Of a stretch of DNA of 11,088 nucleotides, positions 7,701-11,088 are shown one piece after another. The translations under genes were made by a program, and so were the position numbers. Numbering within the stretch: the stretch's first letter is position 1; each line of letters begins with the position of its first letter. The stretch lies in contig JAQIWT010001363.1 in the NCBI GenBank assembly GCA_034696485.1, forward strand, positions 1 to 11,088, written 5' to 3'. The notes beneath the pieces were generated by a model. That model did no database searches. It was not told where the DNA came from and saw only the letters and a list, made by a program, of their open reading frames with translations. This DNA comes from Isohypsibius dastychi. Lineage: Eukaryota; Tardigrada; Eutardigrada; Parachela; Isohypsibiidae.

Positions 7701-10700
7701 GAAAATTAAAATGTTATTCAAAAGCTTTCTCCCATTAAAGGACATGGGAAAAACAGAATGACCATGAAGCCACTCATTCGCGCAGAAATCAGATGCACCA
7801 CGAAATTGGCGCATTTGGTCACGATTAAGCAATGGTTTCCGGCTGACTTCACCCACCGAAACATATCATGCTCGGATGCTGCAACTGACCACACATATCG
7901 CCAAAAGGCACGAGAGAAGGTCAGTGAATAAAAATGCTTTCATGGCATCTGGTCTGCAACGGTAGTTTAACTCCAAATCATCTGGGGTTATCAATAATAT
8001 AAACAAACACCAGCATCCGGAATAAATGCTCCTCTGATGACCAAATTCCGAAACGCCCAACCTCGGTAATAACTAACACAACATCCTACATGCATCTTGT
8101 ACTGCAGCAATCATGCGTTACCATCGAAATATTCAGTGTGCAATTAGTAAAGCACTCAACCAGAACAAGGAGCTCTTCACTTTCAAATTTCAAATAAAGT
8201 CGAGGCAAGCAATCAGACGCAAAAAAGCAAGAGCAACTGACAATATTTCATGAATACCAAATAAACAAATTCAGTTATCCTACTCAGTGAATCTCGTTAA
8301 CACAAGGCCATTTTCCCTTCACACGGAATTCTCAAGTTGAATTTCGAGGAAAATCCAAAATATTCCTCATTCTGAAAATTCGTATGAGAAAAAAATTCAA
8401 CCACGTACCGAATATATACGGAATGGAACAAAAAAATTCACAACGAACAGATCTATCAAAGTCCGCAATTCCGCTTTCAAATAAAACGTCAGTGAATCGA
8501 CAGCGCCTTTCTGATGATAAAGCGATATTCCAGAAAGAACGCGATTAAAAAAGTCACTGCAACAGGAGCGAGTTTGAAAAATGGATCGTTCGCACGCGAC
8601 GGAAATTCCTCCAAAATTCGCAGTTTCTTTCATACGATCTACGGTAATGTGGCGCATCTGGCCGTAAATGCATCCGGACGTTGAACTGATTAGTTTTCAC
8701 TTACACAAAACCAAACTCCAAAATATCCATGCGGAGCAGCCAGAAATAAGTTTGTCACAAAACAGCTGGTAGTCCTAAAAGCCAAATTCGCAGGTCCAAA
8801 ATTACACATTCCATTCACACACAGCGATTCTCCAAGGCTCTCAGTCAAAAGTATGTAAATGGCCCAACCACACACCAAAATTATTTGCTTCTGGCGAGAT
8901 GGTATATCCAGCAGTTTCAACTACGCTAGAGAAAATTAAAACCCCGCCTTCGTAACTTATCGCCTTTACCCGTAACCTCATTGTCAATACGATTCGATGG
9001 GGCTATTATTACAAATGCTGCTGAAACAGGTAAAACTTGATGACCATCAATCGTAAAAAGTGATTTGCCTGGTTCATCATGGTCCGACTCACCGGTAGGA
9101 CAACTCATAATCACTGCCATATAATGGGACAAACAAAAGTTGCCACAACCGAATAAAAAAAACAATACCTGGGGTCAACCAGTAAACGCGCTCACTTGAT
9201 AAAAAACGTAATCAAATTGCGGTTATAATTTTCAAAACAACACCAAATTCACAATTTTAGATAAAAAAAAATAAACGCATTATCCAAGAATAATCCACTT
9301 ATTGGTTCGAAATAGGCTGAATGCCGATAAACCGGTTAAAACTGTCGTCGTCACGGATGACCTGATCAAGTAACAAAGCGACACCACATCTTTCACTAAT
9401 GAAGACAAATGTCCAAATGCCGGCTTACACCGAAAAAAATACGAACCGAAATCTGACGTTTTTAGGTGAATCAAGCTCGGCTATAAAGACGATAAATATC
9501 GAAACCCAATAATTACACGCTTCCTGGCTCTCTAATTACCCAAAAATATAAACCACAAACCAGCAATTAAAATATAAAGAAAGTCGACTTGGCCATCTTC
9601 ACGAGACACTTTTATTTAAAAAGAAAGATGGCTCCTAGCGCTGTCATGCAGATGGTCAGACTAGCCGCAATTATTTCCAAACAAAAAAACATGGCGGAAG
9701 TCAAGCCGCGAAACGAAAGTATGAACACTGATGCAACGTACCAGGTTATTTTAATCCAAAACCGCACGAGCTGACACTAGGTACAAAAAAGCTGCTGGCT
9801 TCCGGTACGTACTCAAAGTAGTTGATAAGAAAAATTGTGACGAAGGAAGCAGTGAATTCTACGAGCTGACAGTAGCTGCTGACATGACAGAAGACTTCTT
9901 CAGAAGACAGATGAAGTTATAAATACAACACCAAGTTATCTATACATCAGCAAAAGAAACGTAGCGAAGTGTAAAAAACAGCTTGAGCTAATCACGGCGA
10001 AATAAACAGAGCTTGGCATTCAAACTCGCTGTAGCGAAGAGGTGCAATCCGCTGATGCGAATTTCTAATTGTCACAAGTTTACCACAACAAACAGCTAGC
10101 TCCCGAACACACAATATTTGCGAAAAACTGTCTTTCCGGTAAAATTATTAAAAATCCAAAAACTTCGTGGAACTAAACCAGCTAACAATCCGAATATGAG
10201 AAGGGAAATTGCGTTGTTTCAATAATAACTTATTTTTTCAAGTTAACTAATAAAAAAAGCTCAAATCATTCGAATATTATGAGCAACTTCGCCCACTTGA
10301 CATACGACGTAGCAGCTCGTAATGTCATGCCAAAACACATAGAGAACAATATTCTGTGTCAAACTATGACAGCGACCTCTGGCCATACAATCCATAAATA
10401 GAGAAACTGAAGAATCGGCAAGCCGGAAATGCGACTCTCAGACTTCACTCAGAAAGTATCATAGGCTGAAAGCTGATGAGGTAAATGAGAAGGCTATAAA
10501 TAAAGACGCCAAGAAAATAATCGCAGATTGTTTGTCACATTCATTAATTACACTGACATCTATATAATACGAGAAACAGCTGAAGATTAATACCTCACAG
10601 CAACCAAATTTCCGGGAACCAGTCTTCTTTTTGAACATCCACAAGAAATCGTTACAGAAAAACGGAAAATATACGCAGAATGAATCATGGTAAAAAAGGT

Positions 10701-10981
10701 GTGGGATTTTGCAAGCGTTAAAGTCAACGAACTTCATAACGCAAATTTGAATCTGTCTACCTGTGACCGCTTAATTTTCAAGATCAAGAGATGTCGAAGA
10801 TGTCAAAAAACCCAAGGTACATTAGCAGTTAGCACGAGCTTGCCAAGGAAAAAAGTCGACAATGTCCTAATTAGGATGTAACCTCGTAAGCCGGAAGTTC
10901 ATCAAAAACAAAACTCAACTGTTGCAACAAAAAAATGTCTGAGGTTTTTGGCCAAAGAAGGCTGTTCATTTAAAGACTCAC
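4744..10981 (-). other. Long gene-free region upstream of sipa-1; probable 5' intron and/or promoter
   Basis: About 6.2 kb with no recognisable protein, RNA gene or transposon end. The plus strand is rich in A over T: for example line 8221-8280 has 30 A and 13 T, and line 5161-5220 has 29 A and 8 T. The skew weakens near 10741-10800. Sense introns in nematodes are usually T-rich, so the strong T-excess on the minus strand fits transcription as part of sipa-1. Open frames of 60-100 codons occur on both strands but have no recognisable motif; on the T-rich strand few stops are expected because all three contain A. Seven GATAAG sites are scattered through it. Confidence 0.5.
4809..4913 (-). CDS. 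Possible 34-residue acidic small ORF upstream of sipa-1
   Basis: ATG at 4913 to TAG at 4809 encodes 34 residues with a strongly acidic centre, QELEDEEMDDESEEGRM. It lies 64 bp beyond the acceptor-like site at 4744, so it could be an upstream ORF in an unspliced leader, a remnant or an alternative exon, or just the translation of a purine-rich tract. No homologue is recognised. Codons show no clear bias either way. Kept only as a candidate. Confidence 0.2.
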   Translation of the reverse strand: MYGINSLTQELEDEEMDDESEEGRMHGNGITSKQ

Positions 10982-11087
10982 CACATATATTTGCTGCAAA
11001 ATCCCACTTAGTTTCCAGATTCCAGGAGTGAATGCTCCATCCAAAAAGGCGCAACAGGTCAGTGAGAGAAACAAGCAAAACAGGAAC
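10902..11087 (-). other. Open frame running off the right edge; possible upstream exon
   Basis: On the minus strand one frame is open from the right edge to a TGA at 10902 (61 codons). It contains LRLFGWSIHSWNLETKWDFAA, less two flanking residues, before a strong GTGAGT donor-like site with GT at 10981-10980. If used as an exon it would end at 10982 and could splice to the acceptor at 4744. No acceptor or start is visible within the window and no family is recognised, so this is a weak candidate. Confidence 0.2.
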
Positions 11088-11088
11088 G

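Noticed and set aside
8397-9165. Three consecutive 76-86 codon minus-strand open frames
   Set aside because: Stop codons all contain A, which is scarce on this T-rich strand, so such frames are expected. The predicted products are generically hydrophobic with no family motif and no phase-linked splice sites between them.
9182-9190. CAGTAAACG resembling the start of the MITE end
   Set aside because: Similarity stops after eight bases, with no flanking TA and no opposite end.
9304-9315. B-box-like GGTTCGAAAT
   Set aside because: The conserved terminal C is missing and there is no A box or cloverleaf upstream.
9766-9871. Repeated 11-mer ACGAGCTGACA at 9766-9776 and 9861-9871 with GCTGCTG nearby
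   Set aside because: Only a short block matches; flanks do not align convincingly, so a duplication or element cannot be supported.

Overview
The window looks like nuclear DNA of a rhabditid nematode, most likely a Caenorhabditis species. Evidence: a gene split into many small exons by mostly 53-85 bp introns, T-rich acceptors ending TTTTCAG or close to it, GTAAGTTT/GTGAGTTT donors, an intron-resident MITE and a near-perfect inverted-repeat element. There is no sign of operonic prokaryotic genes, rRNA, tRNA or CRISPR.

Left part (1-4743): one gene on the minus strand, a SIPA1/SIPA1L-family Rap GTPase-activating protein (C. elegans name sipa-1). Fourteen coding exons could be reconstructed by hand. 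They join in a consistent phase into 850 uninterrupted codons, from the ATG at 4649 down to a donor at 537. They encode a low-complexity N-terminus, the RapGAP amino-terminal lobe, the catalytic RapGAP domain with its Asn-thumb helix, and the conserved stretch leading to the PDZ domain. The PDZ and C-terminus lie beyond the left edge, across an intron that runs off the window.

Repeats inside the gene: a 192-bp snap-back inverted repeat (1-192) and a diverged 95-bp tandem duplication (341-522) in the last visible intron; a 570-bp TA-flanked MITE (1071-1640) in what would otherwise be a 54-bp intron; and an AAAT-rich microsatellite (2643-2790) in another intron.

Right part (4744-11088): about 6.3 kb without a recognisable gene. 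A predominates over T on the plus strand in most of it, so the sipa-1 sense strand is T-rich. With the splice-acceptor-like sequence at 4744, this fits a long 5' intron and/or promoter region of sipa-1. A few exon-like or small-ORF candidates on the minus strand are described as unproven: an acidic 34-codon ORF at 4809-4913, donor-ended open stretches at 5540 and 8705, and an open frame running off the right edge.

No new multi-gene system is visible. The most informative features are the two palindromic elements, the MITE-interrupted intron, the unusual first coding-intron acceptor and the long skewed upstream region.
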